From: Hyphomicrobiales bacterium
Lineage (GTDB): Bacteria > Pseudomonadota > Alphaproteobacteria > Rhizobiales > Methyloligellaceae
Length of the DNA stretch: 64,000 nucleotides
Reading direction: 5' to 3'
Assembly: GCA_021775525.1 (NCBI GenBank)
Contig: JAJFHQ010000005.1
Location: 1 to 64,000, forward strand
The notes under the pieces are model-generated. The model worked only from the letters and a program-made list of their open reading frames with translations. It made no database searches and was not told the DNA's origin. How positions within the stretch are numbered: position 1 is the first letter of the stretch; each line of letters begins with the position of its first letter. Positions 17,444 to 26,061 of this stretch are shown piece after piece. Position numbers and translations under genes: made by a program.

Positions 17444-18319
17444 CTAGCGTGTGGGCACCGGCTCGTCGCCGCGATAGTCGTAGAACCCGCGGTTGGCCTT
17501 GCGCCCGAGCCAGCCGGCCTCAACATATTTCACCAGCAATGGGCATGGCCTGTATTTGGTGTCCGCCAAACCTTCGTAGAGCACCTGCATGACCGAAAGG
17601 CAGGTGTCCAGACCGATAAAATCCGCCAGTTGCAGCGGACCCATGGGATGGCGCGCACCCAGGCGCATGGCGGTGTCGATGGATTCCACGTTTCCAACGC
17701 CTTCATAGAGCGTGTAGATCGCCTCGTTGATCATCGGCAGCAGGATGCGGTTGACCATGAAGGCCGGGAAATCTTCCGACACGGCGATCGTCTTATCGAG
17801 CTTTTTCACGAACTCAGTTGCGGTGCTGAACGTCTCGTCCCCGGTGGCAATACCGCGGATCATTTCCACCAGTTCCATCACCGGAACCGGATTCATGAAA
17901 TGCATGCCGATGACTTTCTCGGGCCGGTCCGTGGCGGCGGCAAGGCGGGTAATGGAAATAGAAGAGGTGTTGGTCGCCACGATGGCATCGGCGCTCAGTA
18001 CCGGGCAGATCTCCTTGAGGATACTCAACTTGATATCCTCATTTTCTGTCGCCGCCTCAATGACAAGATCGACGTCTGCCAGATCGTTGATCGATTCTGC
18101 CTTGCTGATATGCTTCAACGCCTTGTTTACATCCTCCTCGGTGATCTTCCCGGAGGCGGCCTGACGCGACATGTTCCCGTTGATGGTGGCCAGCGCCTGG
18201 TCGATACGCTCGGGGTCCACGTCATGCAAAATCACGTCAAAGCCCGCCAGGGCAACAACATGGGCAATGCCATTGCCCATTTGCCCGGCTCCGATGATGC
18301 CCACTTTATTGATACTCAT
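17444..18319 (-). CDS. hbd: 3-hydroxybutyryl-CoA dehydrogenase
   Basis: NAD-dependent oxidation of 3-hydroxyacyl-CoA (short chain) in fatty-acid or polyhydroxybutyrate metabolism, cytoplasmic. The 291 residues show the NAD motif GAGQMGNGIAH near the start, the catalytic His-Glu pair in GMHFMNPVPVMELVE, and the C-terminal GLGRKANRGFYDY-like ending (WLGRKANRGFYDY). It follows etfA by 45 bases on the same strand, the conserved order etfB-etfA-hbd, which feeds electrons from acyl-CoA dehydrogenases to the ubiquinone pool. Confidence 0.92.
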   Translation of the reverse strand: MSINKVGIIGAGQMGNGIAHVVALAGFDVILHDVDPERIDQALATINGNMSRQAASGKITEEDVNKALKHISKAESINDLADVDLVIEAATENEDIKLSILKEICPVLSADAIVATNTSSISITRLAAATDRPEKVIGMHFMNPVPVMELVEMIRGIATGDETFSTATEFVKKLDKTIAVSEDFPAFMVNRILLPMINEAIYTLYEGVGNVESIDTAMRLGARHPMGPLQLADFIGLDTCLSVMQVLYEGLADTKYRPCPLLVKYVEAGWLGRKANRGFYDYRGDEPVPTR

Positions 18320-18364
18320 TGCGTTTCGCTCTCGCTGGCTGATCGTGAATGTTGAATGCGCCGG

Positions 18365-19306
18365 TTACCCGGCTTTTTCCAGTTCGGATTGGAGCTGGGG
18401 TAATATCTCGAACAAGTCTCCCACCAGGCCATAATCGGCAATCTGGAAAATCGGGGCTTCCTCATCCTTGTTGATGGCGACAATCACCTTTGAATCCTTC
18501 ATGCCCGCCAGATGCTGGATCGCGCCGGAAATACCGACGGCGATATAAAGCTCCGGCGCCACCACCTTGCCCGTTTGTCCAACCTGATAATCGTTCGAAA
18601 CGTAGCCCGCGTCTACCGCCGCGCGACTCGCGCCGACAGCCGCGTTCAACTGCTCGGCCAGTGGCTCGATAAATTTGACGAAATTTTCTTTCGAGCCAAG
18701 CGCCCGTCCACCCGATACGACGATACGCGCCGCCGCCAGTTCGGGGCGGTCGGAGGAGGACAGTTCCTCGCCAACAAATTCTGACAGCCCCACAGGTGCG
18801 GGCGCGTCGATTTTTTCCACGCTCGCACTGCCGCCTTCACCAACGTCTTCGAAGGTGGTGGTGCGCACGGTAATGATCTTGATCGGGTCGGATGACTGGA
18901 CACTCTGAATAGCGTTGCCCGCATAAATTGGCCGCTCGAATGTATCTGGCGACTTGACCGCGGTGATCTCTGAAACCTGAGCCACGTCGAGCAGCGCTGC
19001 AAGGCGCGGCATGAAATTCTTGGATGTCGTTGTGGCCGGTGCCAACACGGCTTCATATTGCTTCGCCAGCGGCTCCACAAGTGCTGCCAATTCTTCTGCC
19101 AGATGATGCTCCAGCTGCGGTGCCTCGGCGAGCAGAACCTTGGCAGCGCCTTCAAGCTTCGCCGCTTCATCAGCAACCGATGAGCAGCCATTTCCGGCAA
19201 CAAGGATATGCACATCTTTCGAGACCGCAATTGCGGCACTCATGGCCCTTGCCGTCGCGGCGTTCAGAGATGTGTTGTTGTGTTCTGCGATCAGAAGAAC
19301 GGCCAT
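18365..19306 (-). CDS. etfA: Electron transfer flavoprotein alpha subunit
   Basis: FAD-binding subunit of the ETF dimer, which carries electrons from acyl-CoA and related dehydrogenases to ETF-ubiquinone oxidoreductase. The 313 residues show the N-terminal [17 protein letters not shown] domain and the FAD-binding C-terminal half with [32 protein letters not shown] and [21 protein letters not shown]. Its ATG overlaps the TGA of etfB by one base (TGATG), so translation is coupled. Confidence 0.95.
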   Translation of the reverse strand: MAVLLIAEHNNTSLNAATARAMSAAIAVSKDVHILVAGNGCSSVADEAAKLEGAAKVLLAEAPQLEHHLAEELAALVEPLAKQYEAVLAPATTTSKNFMPRLAALLDVAQVSEITAVKSPDTFERPIYAGNAIQSVQSSDPIKIITVRTTTFEDVGEGGSASVEKIDAPAPVGLSEFVGEELSSSDRPELAAARIVVSGGRALGSKENFVKFIEPLAEQLNAAVGASRAAVDAGYVSNDYQVGQTGKVVAPELYIAVGISGAIQHLAGMKDSKVIVAINKDEEAPIFQIADYGLVGDLFEILPQLQSELEKAG

Positions 19307-20055
19307 CAGATCACCCCCGCCTGTGTTTTGAGTTTCTCAACAAGGTCGGCGGGCGTGTCGAGTATCTCTCCCGCCTCGCGCGTGGCGGGCTCCACCGTCT
19401 CAAGCACCTTGAGACGCGGGGCGATGTCGACGCCATAGTCTTCCGCGGTTTTTTCATCCAGCGGTTTCTTCTTGGCCTTCATGATATTTGGCAGGGAAGC
19501 GTAACGCGGTTCATTCAGGCGCAAATCCGTGGTGACGATGCATGGCATGTTGAGCTGGATTGTTTGCAGTCCGCCATCGATTTCTCGTGTGACCTTTGCC
19601 TTGCCGCCCTCCAGCACCAGTTTCGATGCGAAGGTCCCCTGCGGCCAACCCAGAAGCGCAGAGAGCATCTGGCCTGTTTGATTTGAATCGTCATCGATAG
19701 CCTGCTTGCCCAGAATCACCATGTCGGGCTTTTCTGCCTCGACCACGCCCTTCAGCAGCTTGGCAACGGCCAATGGCTCAACCTCGTCGTCGGACACTAT
19801 CAGGATGCCACGGTCAGCCCCCATGGCGAGCGCGGTGCGAATTGTCTCCTGCGCCTTTTGCGGGCCAATCGAGACAGCGATGATCTCCTCAACCGTCCCC
19901 GCTTCTTTAAGGCGGATACCCTCTTCGACGGCAATTTCATCGAACGGGTTCATGGACATTTTGACATTGGCGAGATCGACGCCCGACCCATCAGACTTGA
20001 CGCGGATCTTGACGTTGAAATCTACCACCCGTTTGACAGGCACAAGAACTTTCAT
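19306..20055 (-). CDS. etfB: Electron transfer flavoprotein beta subunit
   Basis: Partner of EtfA; binds AMP and recognises dehydrogenases through its recognition loop. The 249 residues open with [20 protein letters not shown], contain the [10 protein letters not shown] loop that contacts nucleotide and the leucine-bearing recognition region ([19 protein letters not shown]), all typical. It is the first gene of etfB-etfA-hbd, with a 189-base gap behind it to the rhomboid genes that holds the promoter. Confidence 0.95.
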   Translation of the reverse strand: MKVLVPVKRVVDFNVKIRVKSDGSGVDLANVKMSMNPFDEIAVEEGIRLKEAGTVEEIIAVSIGPQKAQETIRTALAMGADRGILIVSDDEVEPLAVAKLLKGVVEAEKPDMVILGKQAIDDDSNQTGQMLSALLGWPQGTFASKLVLEGGKAKVTREIDGGLQTIQLNMPCIVTTDLRLNEPRYASLPNIMKAKKKPLDEKTAEDYGVDIAPRLKVLETVEPATREAGEILDTPADLVEKLKTQAGVI

Positions 20056-20244
20056 GGTGTCTCTCCAGGCCGCGCTGCAGCGCGGTTAGCGAAGTTCCGA
20101 TGTGGAAAAATTACCTGATATATCGAAGAATTATTACCGGAAATTTCTCTTCGCACTTGCGAAATAGCGGCGCGACGGTACTGCCGCCACGGCACCAAGT
20201 CAATGCCGCACAAAGCGCATTGCGACGCAGGCGATGACCGGCTC

Positions 20245-20961
20245 TCAGGCCCCACCCGGCGTCTGGTCGAACAATGCCACCCCGGGGCGGCGCATGAACA
20301 GGATCAGCACTGCTCCGGCCACCAGTCCGCCTACATGCGCCCACCAGGCAATACCATCACCAGATGATGTCAACGCGCTGAAGAGTTGCAACAGGGCCCA
20401 GAAGCCGAGCACCCAGGCCGCGGAGATTTTGAGTGGTATACGCCACAGCGCCAGAACCCAGATTTTGACCTTGGGATGGAGCATCAGATAGGCGGCAATG
20501 ACACCGGCCACCCCGCCACTCGCGCCGATCACCGGGATTTCCGAACTCTGCATGATGAAAGTATGCGAAAAACCCGCAAACACACCGCACATGAGAAAGA
20601 ACAGTAAAAACCGCACATGCCCCATGGCATCTTCCACATTGTCGCCGAACACCCACAGGAACAGCATGTTGCCGAGCAGATGCATGATATTTCCGTGCAC
20701 GAACATGTAGGTCACGAGGGTCCAGCGCTCTTGGACGGGCAATCCTCCAACAGGCACAGAGGCCTGGCTCGTGAACGATGCGCCCCCGGTCCAGAATTCC
20801 GAGGGAATGAGGGTAAAAGCTGCCAGGCGCTCATCGATCTCGAAGAACCAGCCCGTCTGGAAGGCAATGAAGATCAGGATGTTAACGAGGATCAGACCGA
20901 CCGTCACATATTGGAAGCGAATGGATATAAGCGGGTTCTTGTCGTGGAGGGGGACGAACAT
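20245..20961 (-). CDS. Rhomboid intramembrane serine protease, second of a tandem pair
   Basis: Polytopic membrane protease of 238 residues. The catalytic Ser is in GASGGVAG and the partner His in WWAHVGGLVAG; the MHLLGNMLFLWVFG helix with its conserved His and Asn precedes them. I start at ATG 20961 (MFVPLHDKNPL), 7 bases after the stop of its twin, because this matches the twin's first residues; a longer start at 20994 would overlap it. Substrate unknown. See the tandem-pair finding. Confidence 0.88.
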   Translation of the reverse strand: MFVPLHDKNPLISIRFQYVTVGLILVNILIFIAFQTGWFFEIDERLAAFTLIPSEFWTGGASFTSQASVPVGGLPVQERWTLVTYMFVHGNIMHLLGNMLFLWVFGDNVEDAMGHVRFLLFFLMCGVFAGFSHTFIMQSSEIPVIGASGGVAGVIAAYLMLHPKVKIWVLALWRIPLKISAAWVLGFWALLQLFSALTSSGDGIAWWAHVGGLVAGAVLILFMRRPGVALFDQTPGGA

Positions 20962-20968
20962 GGCCGCA

Positions 20969-21685
20969 TCAAACCTCTTTTGCCGGCTTGTCAAACAGGA
21001 GTACTCCGGGCTGGCGCATTATGACGATGAGAACGGCCCCGGCAACAAGCCCGCCCAGATGCGCCCCCCACGCAACTGTGTCGACCTCGCTGAAGAACAC
21101 GCTGTATAGCTGAACTGCTGCCCAGAATCCGATAACCCAGAACGCCGTAAGGCGCAGAGGTATCCGGTAGAGTGCCAGCACCCAGACTTTTACATTCGGA
21201 TGCAGCATCAGGTATGCACCAATGATGCCGCCCACTGACCCGCTGGCTCCAACGACCGGAATTTGAGACTCCGGGTCGATCGCAATATGGGTCAACGCGG
21301 CAATGACACCGCAAAGCAGGTAGAACATCAGGAAGCGTACATGTCCCATGGCATCTTCCACATTGTCCCCGAACACCCACAGGAAGGTCATGTTTCCAGC
21401 CAGGTGGAGGAACCCCATATGCACAAACATATAGGTGACAATTGTGACTTCCTCTGGCATCGGCAAGGGCTCGGTGAGCTGAAATATCTCACCGGGCAGC
21501 GGGCTCCCGTAACCGAGAAATTCCGCCGGGATCAAGGCGAACTCCGCCACATACTGGTTCACAGGCGAGAAAAACGGCGTGCTGAACAGCAAATAACAGA
21601 GGGTATTCAGTGCGATCAGTGCAACGGTAACCCACTGGAACGGAAGTCTTTTCAGCGGGTTGATGTCGTGGACGGGGACAAACAT
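20969..21685 (-). CDS. Rhomboid intramembrane serine protease, first of a tandem pair
   Basis: A 238-residue rhomboid with Ser in GASGSVGG, His in WGAHLGGLVAG and the LHLAGNMTFLWVFG helix. It begins MFVPVHDINPL, nearly as its downstream twin, and the two agree over roughly half of all residues, with the stretch FLWVFGDNVEDAMGHVRFL identical. The gene follows the cobalamin adenosyltransferase gene by 8 bases and is presumably co-transcribed. Substrate and function unknown. Confidence 0.88.
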   Translation of the reverse strand: MFVPVHDINPLKRLPFQWVTVALIALNTLCYLLFSTPFFSPVNQYVAEFALIPAEFLGYGSPLPGEIFQLTEPLPMPEEVTIVTYMFVHMGFLHLAGNMTFLWVFGDNVEDAMGHVRFLMFYLLCGVIAALTHIAIDPESQIPVVGASGSVGGIIGAYLMLHPNVKVWVLALYRIPLRLTAFWVIGFWAAVQLYSVFFSEVDTVAWGAHLGGLVAGAVLIVIMRQPGVLLFDKPAKEV

Positions 21686-21693
21686 GGGAGGCG

Positions 21694-22275
21694 CTATCGA
21701 TTCTCGCCGGGTGTCCAGAGCACATCGGCCTTGCCCTTGTCGTTCACATAGCGGCTGGCCACGAACAGGAAATCAGACAGGCGATTGATATAATGAAGCG
21801 CTGCTTCCCCGACAGTTTCACCCTTTTCTGACGCCAGTTCCGCCATCAGACGTTCCCCTCTGCGGCAAACCGTGCGCGCCACGTGCAGCGCGGCAGCGGC
21901 CCGGGTGCCCCCGGGCAGCACGAAAGAACGCAGCGGCTCCAATTCGCCATTGAGTTCATCTATTTCCGATTCTAACCGGTCCACCTGCGCCTGCACGATA
22001 CGCAATGAAGCATCTTGTTCTTCTTCTCCGCTCTCTGGTACGCACAGATCCGCGCCGAGATCGAACAGATCATTCTGAATACGTTCCAGCATCTCGTTCA
22101 CATGGGGCTGAGTCCCATCCAGCTCAAGGCGCGCAACGCCAATTGCTGCATTGGTTTCATCGACCGTGCCGAATGCCCAGATGCGGGCGTGGTGCTTTGG
22201 CACACGGTCACCAGACCCGAGCGCTGTCGTGCCGTCATCTCCGGAGCGGGTGTAAATCTTGTTCAGAACGACCAT
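21694..22275 (-). CDS. Cob(I)alamin adenosyltransferase, PduO type
   Basis: Makes adenosylcobalamin from cob(I)alamin and ATP, in the cytoplasm. The 193 residues start MVVLNKIYTRSGDDGTT, the ATP-binding PduO motif, and contain FGTVDETNAAIGVARL and the RTVCRRGERLMAEL helix, then INRLSDFLFVASRYVN. The usual customer in such bacteria is methylmalonyl-CoA mutase, not present here. It lies between the HIG1 gene and the rhomboid pair, all leftward. Confidence 0.92.
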   Translation of the reverse strand: MVVLNKIYTRSGDDGTTALGSGDRVPKHHARIWAFGTVDETNAAIGVARLELDGTQPHVNEMLERIQNDLFDLGADLCVPESGEEEQDASLRIVQAQVDRLESEIDELNGELEPLRSFVLPGGTRAAAALHVARTVCRRGERLMAELASEKGETVGEAALHYINRLSDFLFVASRYVNDKGKADVLWTPGENR

Positions 22276-22297
22276 CTACTTGTCCTTGTGCGCAGCC

Positions 22298-22489
22298 TCA
22301 CCCCCGGGTGAAATACAGCGCCGCCATCACGAGGATGACCGCCACGAACTGTAGCACAACGCGCCAGCGCATGAGGTTTTGGGATTTGTTGCTGCTGCCG
22401 GCGCGCAACATGTTCCACAACCCGAGCGCCAGAATGAGCAGCACGGCCAGCAGGGCGAGCGGGATGAAAAGACTGAGGGCAGTGTTCAT
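22298..22489 (-). CDS. HIG1-domain small membrane protein
   Basis: A 63-residue protein with two membrane helices (about 6-27 and 43-60) and between them the stretch SQNLMRWRVVLQ, which matches the HIG1 motif QX3RXRX3Q exactly. In mitochondria HIG1 proteins bind cytochrome oxidase and bc1 supercomplexes; bacterial members are called twin transmembrane proteins, with unproven roles. Its place beside the adenosyltransferase gene and near etfBA is common in alphaproteobacteria. It lies 8 bases from the SDR gene upstream and 22 from pduO downstream. Confidence 0.82.
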   Translation of the reverse strand: MNTALSLFIPLALLAVLLILALGLWNMLRAGSSNKSQNLMRWRVVLQFVAVILVMAALYFTRG

Positions 22490-22497
22490 GATACAGC

Positions 22498-23325
22498 TTA
22501 CTGCGAGGCCATCACCCGGTCCATCAGGCGCGTTGACAACAACCGCCTGGCCCAGGCCAGCATATAGGTCGGCTTGGTGACATAGTAGTGCGGATGAGGG
22601 TTCGGGCTCTCCACTGCATGGACGAGTTTTTCCAGAACGGCTTCGGGGCCAAGCCTAAATTTCGATGGCCTGTTTTCTTCCATCGCTGCCATGCGCGCTT
22701 TGTAAATTTCCGCATGGACCGAGCCTTCTAGGTCAATATGGGCCTTGTAGTTGGCCAGCGCCGTGTCCGTGAACTTTGTCGCGATCGGGCCCGGCTCGAT
22801 CAGGGAAACATATATGCCGGTACCGGTCAGCTCCTGGCGCAGTGCGTCGCTTAAACCCTCAATGGCGAATTTCGAGGCGTTGTAGGCACCGCGATATTTC
22901 AGAGACACAATCCCGAGACAGGACGAACATTGGACGATGCGGCCTGTACCCTGTTTGCGCATGGCCGGAAGCAGGCGAGTAGTGAGGTCATGCCAGCCGA
23001 AGAAATTGGTTTCGAACTGAAGCCGCAGGGCCCTCATCGGCACATCTTCAACCGCTCCCGGTTGGCCATAACCGCCATTGTTGAACAGGGCCGTCAGCCT
23101 GGTGTCGGTTCTCTTGAGGGTTTCATCGGCGCATTTGGCGATGGATTTCTCATCCCGGTAGTCGAGATGCAGAACCTCTAGCCCCTCTCCTTCGAGACGC
23201 TCGATGTCTGCTGACTTGCGCGCCGTAGCCAGCACCCGCCAGCCGCGCGCCTTCATGCCGTGCGCACAGGCATAGCCAATGCCGGTTGAACAGCCTGTGA
23301 TGAGAATGGATCGGGCTTCAGACAT
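22498..23325 (-). CDS. Short-chain dehydrogenase/reductase
   Basis: A classical SDR of 275 residues with intact motifs: GCSTGIGYA at 11-19, NNGGYGQPGAVE, and the active site YNASKFA preceded by Ser in CSSCLG. This is the pattern of SDRs acting on steroid, retinol or fatty substrates, with C-terminal Lys/Tyr-rich HPHYYVTKPTYML. Substrate unknown. It is the first gene of the leftward run that continues with the HIG1 gene, pduO and the rhomboids. Confidence 0.85.
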   Translation of the reverse strand: MSEARSILITGCSTGIGYACAHGMKARGWRVLATARKSADIERLEGEGLEVLHLDYRDEKSIAKCADETLKRTDTRLTALFNNGGYGQPGAVEDVPMRALRLQFETNFFGWHDLTTRLLPAMRKQGTGRIVQCSSCLGIVSLKYRGAYNASKFAIEGLSDALRQELTGTGIYVSLIEPGPIATKFTDTALANYKAHIDLEGSVHAEIYKARMAAMEENRPSKFRLGPEAVLEKLVHAVESPNPHPHYYVTKPTYMLAWARRLLSTRLMDRVMASQ

Positions 23326-23401
23326 GGAACCGCCGGTGCTACTGAGATTCTACCAGCGGCCTTTCTAATGGGTTTTCGAGCTCGACGCCACGTCCTGCAA
23401 G

Positions 23402-23860
23402 CTATTCGCCGAGATAGGCCTCCAGCTTTTCGTAGCACCCGTCCCACCCGGACCTGTGATGGTCGCGCGCTTCCGCATCGAGGAAATTCACCTGATGTAG
23501 GGTGAGCCGGGTTCCGGATTCAATGGGAACAAACTCCAGAGTGATTTCCATGACCTGCCCCGCGCTCCCGTCTTCCTGGTCCCAGGCCCAGCTGAAACGC
23601 AGTTTCTTGTTGGGAACAGTTTCGAGAATTTTACCCCTGGCGGTCATGACCTGGCCATCCGGGTGGACCATTGGGATCGTGAGGCTGCCCCCTTTGCACG
23701 CTTCCAAGTGCGCCTCGGGAGCTTTAATTTCACCTGGTCCCATCCATTTGCGCAGCGCATCGTTTTCTGTCCATGCCCGGAAAACTGCCTCCGGCGGATG
23801 GGCGAATTCGCGCTCCATGGTCAGTTCGATTTCATCGCTTTTCGCTACTGCATCACTCAT
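23402..23860 (-). CDS. SRPBCC/AHSA1-family protein
   Basis: A Bet v 1-fold ligand-binding protein of 152 residues. It begins with the typical EREFAHPPEAVFRAWTENDALRKW and ends with the helix TRLTLHQVNF...HHRSGWDGCYEKLEAYL. Members form operons with ArsR regulators but their ligands are mostly unknown. It is 15 bases downstream of the arsR-like gene here, and DUF899 precedes that, so three genes form one unit. Confidence 0.86.
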   Translation of the reverse strand: MSDAVAKSDEIELTMEREFAHPPEAVFRAWTENDALRKWMGPGEIKAPEAHLEACKGGSLTIPMVHPDGQVMTARGKILETVPNKKLRFSWAWDQEDGSAGQVMEITLEFVPIESGTRLTLHQVNFLDAEARDHHRSGWDGCYEKLEAYLGE

Positions 23861-23875
23861 TTACCCATCCTTTTT

Positions 23876-24190
23876 CTAACGTGATTCATCAAGAAATGTT
23901 TCGAGCACATCAAACCGCTCTTTCCAGAAGACGCGGGTGTTATCGAGCCAGTCTTCAGCCTCTTTCAGCTTTTTCGCCTCCAGATGGCAACGCCGTTTCT
24001 GGGCTTCCACTTCACGGCGTATGAGCCCTGCACCTTCGAGAACTTTCAGATGCCGCGAGATGGCAGGAAGGGAAATGTCGAAGGGTTCCGCAAGCTCATT
24101 TACGGTAGCACTTCCCGACGCCAGCCGCGCGATGATGGCGCGCCGGGTCGGGTCGGCAAGGGCCGAGAATGTGGAGTCGAGGCTAGTCAT
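23876..24190 (-). CDS. ArsR-type winged-helix regulator
   Basis: A 104-residue ArsR-family repressor: ALADPTRRAIIARL at the start, the recognition region FDISLPAISRHLKVLEGAGLI and a C-terminal stretch (DWLDNTRVFWKERFD) usual for the subgroup that pairs with SRPBCC proteins. There is no metal-binding Cys pair, so it likely responds to something other than arsenite. It overlaps the end of the DUF899 gene by 8 bases. A candidate operator lies at 24933-24948 ahead of the unit. Confidence 0.88.
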   Translation of the reverse strand: MTSLDSTFSALADPTRRAIIARLASGSATVNELAEPFDISLPAISRHLKVLEGAGLIRREVEAQKRRCHLEAKKLKEAEDWLDNTRVFWKERFDVLETFLDESR

Positions 24191-24899
24191 TTGACGACCC
24201 GTAGCTGTCGTGATGGCGCACCCACGCCATGGGAAAACTCAACTCACCCTCATCACGGCCCTTGGGCAAAAGATCGAGGTAGGTGTAGCTGCCTATCAAA
24301 CTGTCGAGACCGCGGCCGTAGCAGGAATAGGTGTGAAAAATTTCACCCGCCTCATTGCGTGAGAAGACGCTTGCGCCAGGTGCTTCCTCCATCGGAAATT
24401 CACCAGATTTGTAATTGTAGTTGACCTTTCCGCTTTCAAGCTGCTCGCTGGAGAACGATACATTGAAGTCGAAATTGAAATCGCTGCCGTTGGAAGACAC
24501 CCATTTGAAGCGCCAGCCCATGCGCTCCTTGAAAGCTTGAAACTCGGCCAAAGGCGCACGTGAAACAGCAAGCAGCGTAGCGTCACGCTGCGCCAGATGA
24601 ACAACCGCTCCGTCAATATGATCAGCAACAAATGAGCACGCCTTGCAGCCTTCCTCCCACCCGGGCCCGAACATGAAATGATAGATGATGAGCTGGCTGT
24701 TTCCCCCGAACAGATCAAGCAAGGTCTCCTTGCCGTCCGGCCCTTCGAAAACATAGTCATTTTCAATCTTCACCCAAGGGAGCGAACGCCGCTCTTCACT
24801 GAGCCTGTCTCTAGCCCGCGTAAGCTCCTTCTCTTTGGAAAGGAACTGCATGCGGGCTTCGACCCACTCGTCTCTTGAAACGATCTTGTGCTGTGTCAT
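24183..24899 (-). CDS. DUF899 thioredoxin-like protein
   Basis: A 238-residue DUF899-family protein, first gene of the three-gene unit DUF899-arsR-SRPBCC. The family has a thioredoxin-like fold; the visible markers are RDEWVEARMQFLSKEKELTRARD at the start, FGPGWEEGCKACSFVADHID with its Cys pair in the middle, and FHTYSCYGRGLDSL near the end. The function in cells is not established, though the fold suggests redox activity. It is preceded by an AT-rich region. Confidence 0.85.
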   Translation of the reverse strand: MTQHKIVSRDEWVEARMQFLSKEKELTRARDRLSEERRSLPWVKIENDYVFEGPDGKETLLDLFGGNSQLIIYHFMFGPGWEEGCKACSFVADHIDGAVVHLAQRDATLLAVSRAPLAEFQAFKERMGWRFKWVSSNGSDFNFDFNVSFSSEQLESGKVNYNYKSGEFPMEEAPGASVFSRNEAGEIFHTYSCYGRGLDSLIGSYTYLDLLPKGRDEGELSFPMAWVRHHDSYGSSND

Positions 24900-24932
24900 T
24901 ACGCTGGCCTGCCTATTTAATGATAGCGTTAT

Positions 24933-24948
24933 TTAACATATACGTTAA
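24933..24948. promoter_or_regulatory. Inverted repeat, candidate ArsR operator
   Basis: TTAAC and GTTAA flank ATATAC, a 16-base repeat 34 bases upstream of the DUF899-arsR-SRPBCC unit and 97 bases before the GST gene read the other way. ArsR-family operators are AT-rich imperfect palindromes near promoters, so this fits, though nothing in the sequence proves it. The whole 24905-25044 stretch is clearly more AT-rich than the flanking genes. Confidence 0.4.
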
Positions 24949-25044
24949 TTATGTAAAATACAAAAATATCAAAAATTTCAACTGTTGCGCGGGTTACAAT
25001 GTTCTTCTAATGTTCTCATTTTCTATACTTAGAAGGAGTAAGGA

Positions 25045-25647
25045 ATGCTGACCCTGTATCACGCAGTGCAATCGCGCTCATCGCGTATTTTATGGCTGCT
25101 TGAGGAACTTGGAGCCGACTACGATATCGCATATCTCGACATTCCCCGGATGGATGGGTCAGGTTGTCCTGATCCGGACAATCCGCATCCGGACAAGAAG
25201 GTTCCAGCACTTGTGCACGATGGCGAACTCATCACCGAGTCCATTGCAATCGTGGTCTATCTGACTGACATGTTCCCGAAAGCCCGCATTGCACCTGCAG
25301 TCGGAGATGAAGGCCGTGGGCCGTATCTAAGCTGGCTGGCTTACTATGCAGGCATCATGGAGCCAGTGCTCAATCTCCAATTTATGGAACTTGGAGACCA
25401 TGAAGGGTTGAAGCGCACATTTCGAGGCCGCGCGGAAATGGACCAACGCATACTCAGCGCACTTCAGACGTCCGACTATATAACAGGAGATACGTTCTCA
25501 GCAGTCGATGTCATCATCGCGAGCCTCGGACATCTCATCAGGGAAATGCTCCCCGCAGGTGATGTAGTCGATGCATATCTTGAGCGGTGCGGCGCGCGGC
25601 CGGCGCTGGGACAGGCAAAAGCCAAGGACGCGCCAAAGATGGCTTGA
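25045..25647 (+). CDS. Glutathione S-transferase
   Basis: A 200-residue GST: a thioredoxin-like N-terminal domain (YHAVQSRSSRILWLLEEL, then KVPALVHDGELITESIAIVVYL, with the glutathione-binding ES) and an all-helical C-terminal domain with FSAVDVIIASLGHLIREML. The N-terminal Ser in the SRSSR stretch may be the catalytic residue. AAGGAG precedes the ATG by 6 bases. It diverges from DUF899-arsR and converges with the VOC gene, 4 bases apart. Confidence 0.9.
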   Translation: MLTLYHAVQSRSSRILWLLEELGADYDIAYLDIPRMDGSGCPDPDNPHPDKKVPALVHDGELITESIAIVVYLTDMFPKARIAPAVGDEGRGPYLSWLAYYAGIMEPVLNLQFMELGDHEGLKRTFRGRAEMDQRILSALQTSDYITGDTFSAVDVIIASLGHLIREMLPAGDVVDAYLERCGARPALGQAKAKDAPKMA

Positions 25648-25651
25648 TATT

Positions 25652-26023
25652 TCAACTGTCTTTGCGCGCAAAAAAGACAAGACGATTGCCGAAGGGACCG
25701 TTGATCGTCATTTCCTTCGTATCCCACGGCATCTCTTCAAGACCGGGCTTAGCGTATTTGTACCCGGACTTGGAAAGCTGCTCCTGGTAATCTTCGATAC
25801 CTACGGTTTCAATTCGAACGGCGCCGCCGGGGCAGCAATCGCCGTGATGTTCCGAGAGATGAAGAGTACAACCGTCGCGGGCGACTTCCATATAGAGAGG
25901 AAAGTTGTCCTCCAAGCGGTGGTCCCAATTGACGGTGAACCCTAAGAATCCGACGTAGAATTCCAGCGCCTTTTCCTCATCAAAAATCCGTAGGATGGGC
26001 GTCGGGCTGTAAAGCTGGACCAT
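25652..26023 (-). CDS. VOC-family (glyoxalase/bleomycin resistance fold) protein
   Basis: A 123-residue vicinal-oxygen-chelate protein: PILRIFDEEKALEFYVGFLGF at the start, LEDNFPLYMEVARDGCTLHLSEH in the middle, and a C-terminal GNRLVFF. This matches small VOC proteins of the bleomycin-resistance/glyoxalase type, whose substrates are usually unknown. The metal-binding Glu and His positions are partly visible (LHLSEHHGD). It stands alone, 38 bases downstream of lpd on the same strand. Confidence 0.82.
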   Translation of the reverse strand: MVQLYSPTPILRIFDEEKALEFYVGFLGFTVNWDHRLEDNFPLYMEVARDGCTLHLSEHHGDCCPGGAVRIETVGIEDYQEQLSKSGYKYAKPGLEEMPWDTKEMTINGPFGNRLVFFARKDS

Positions 26024-26061
26024 GAGGCACGCGGACTGAAAGTCTTCCCTTTACCTGCTCC

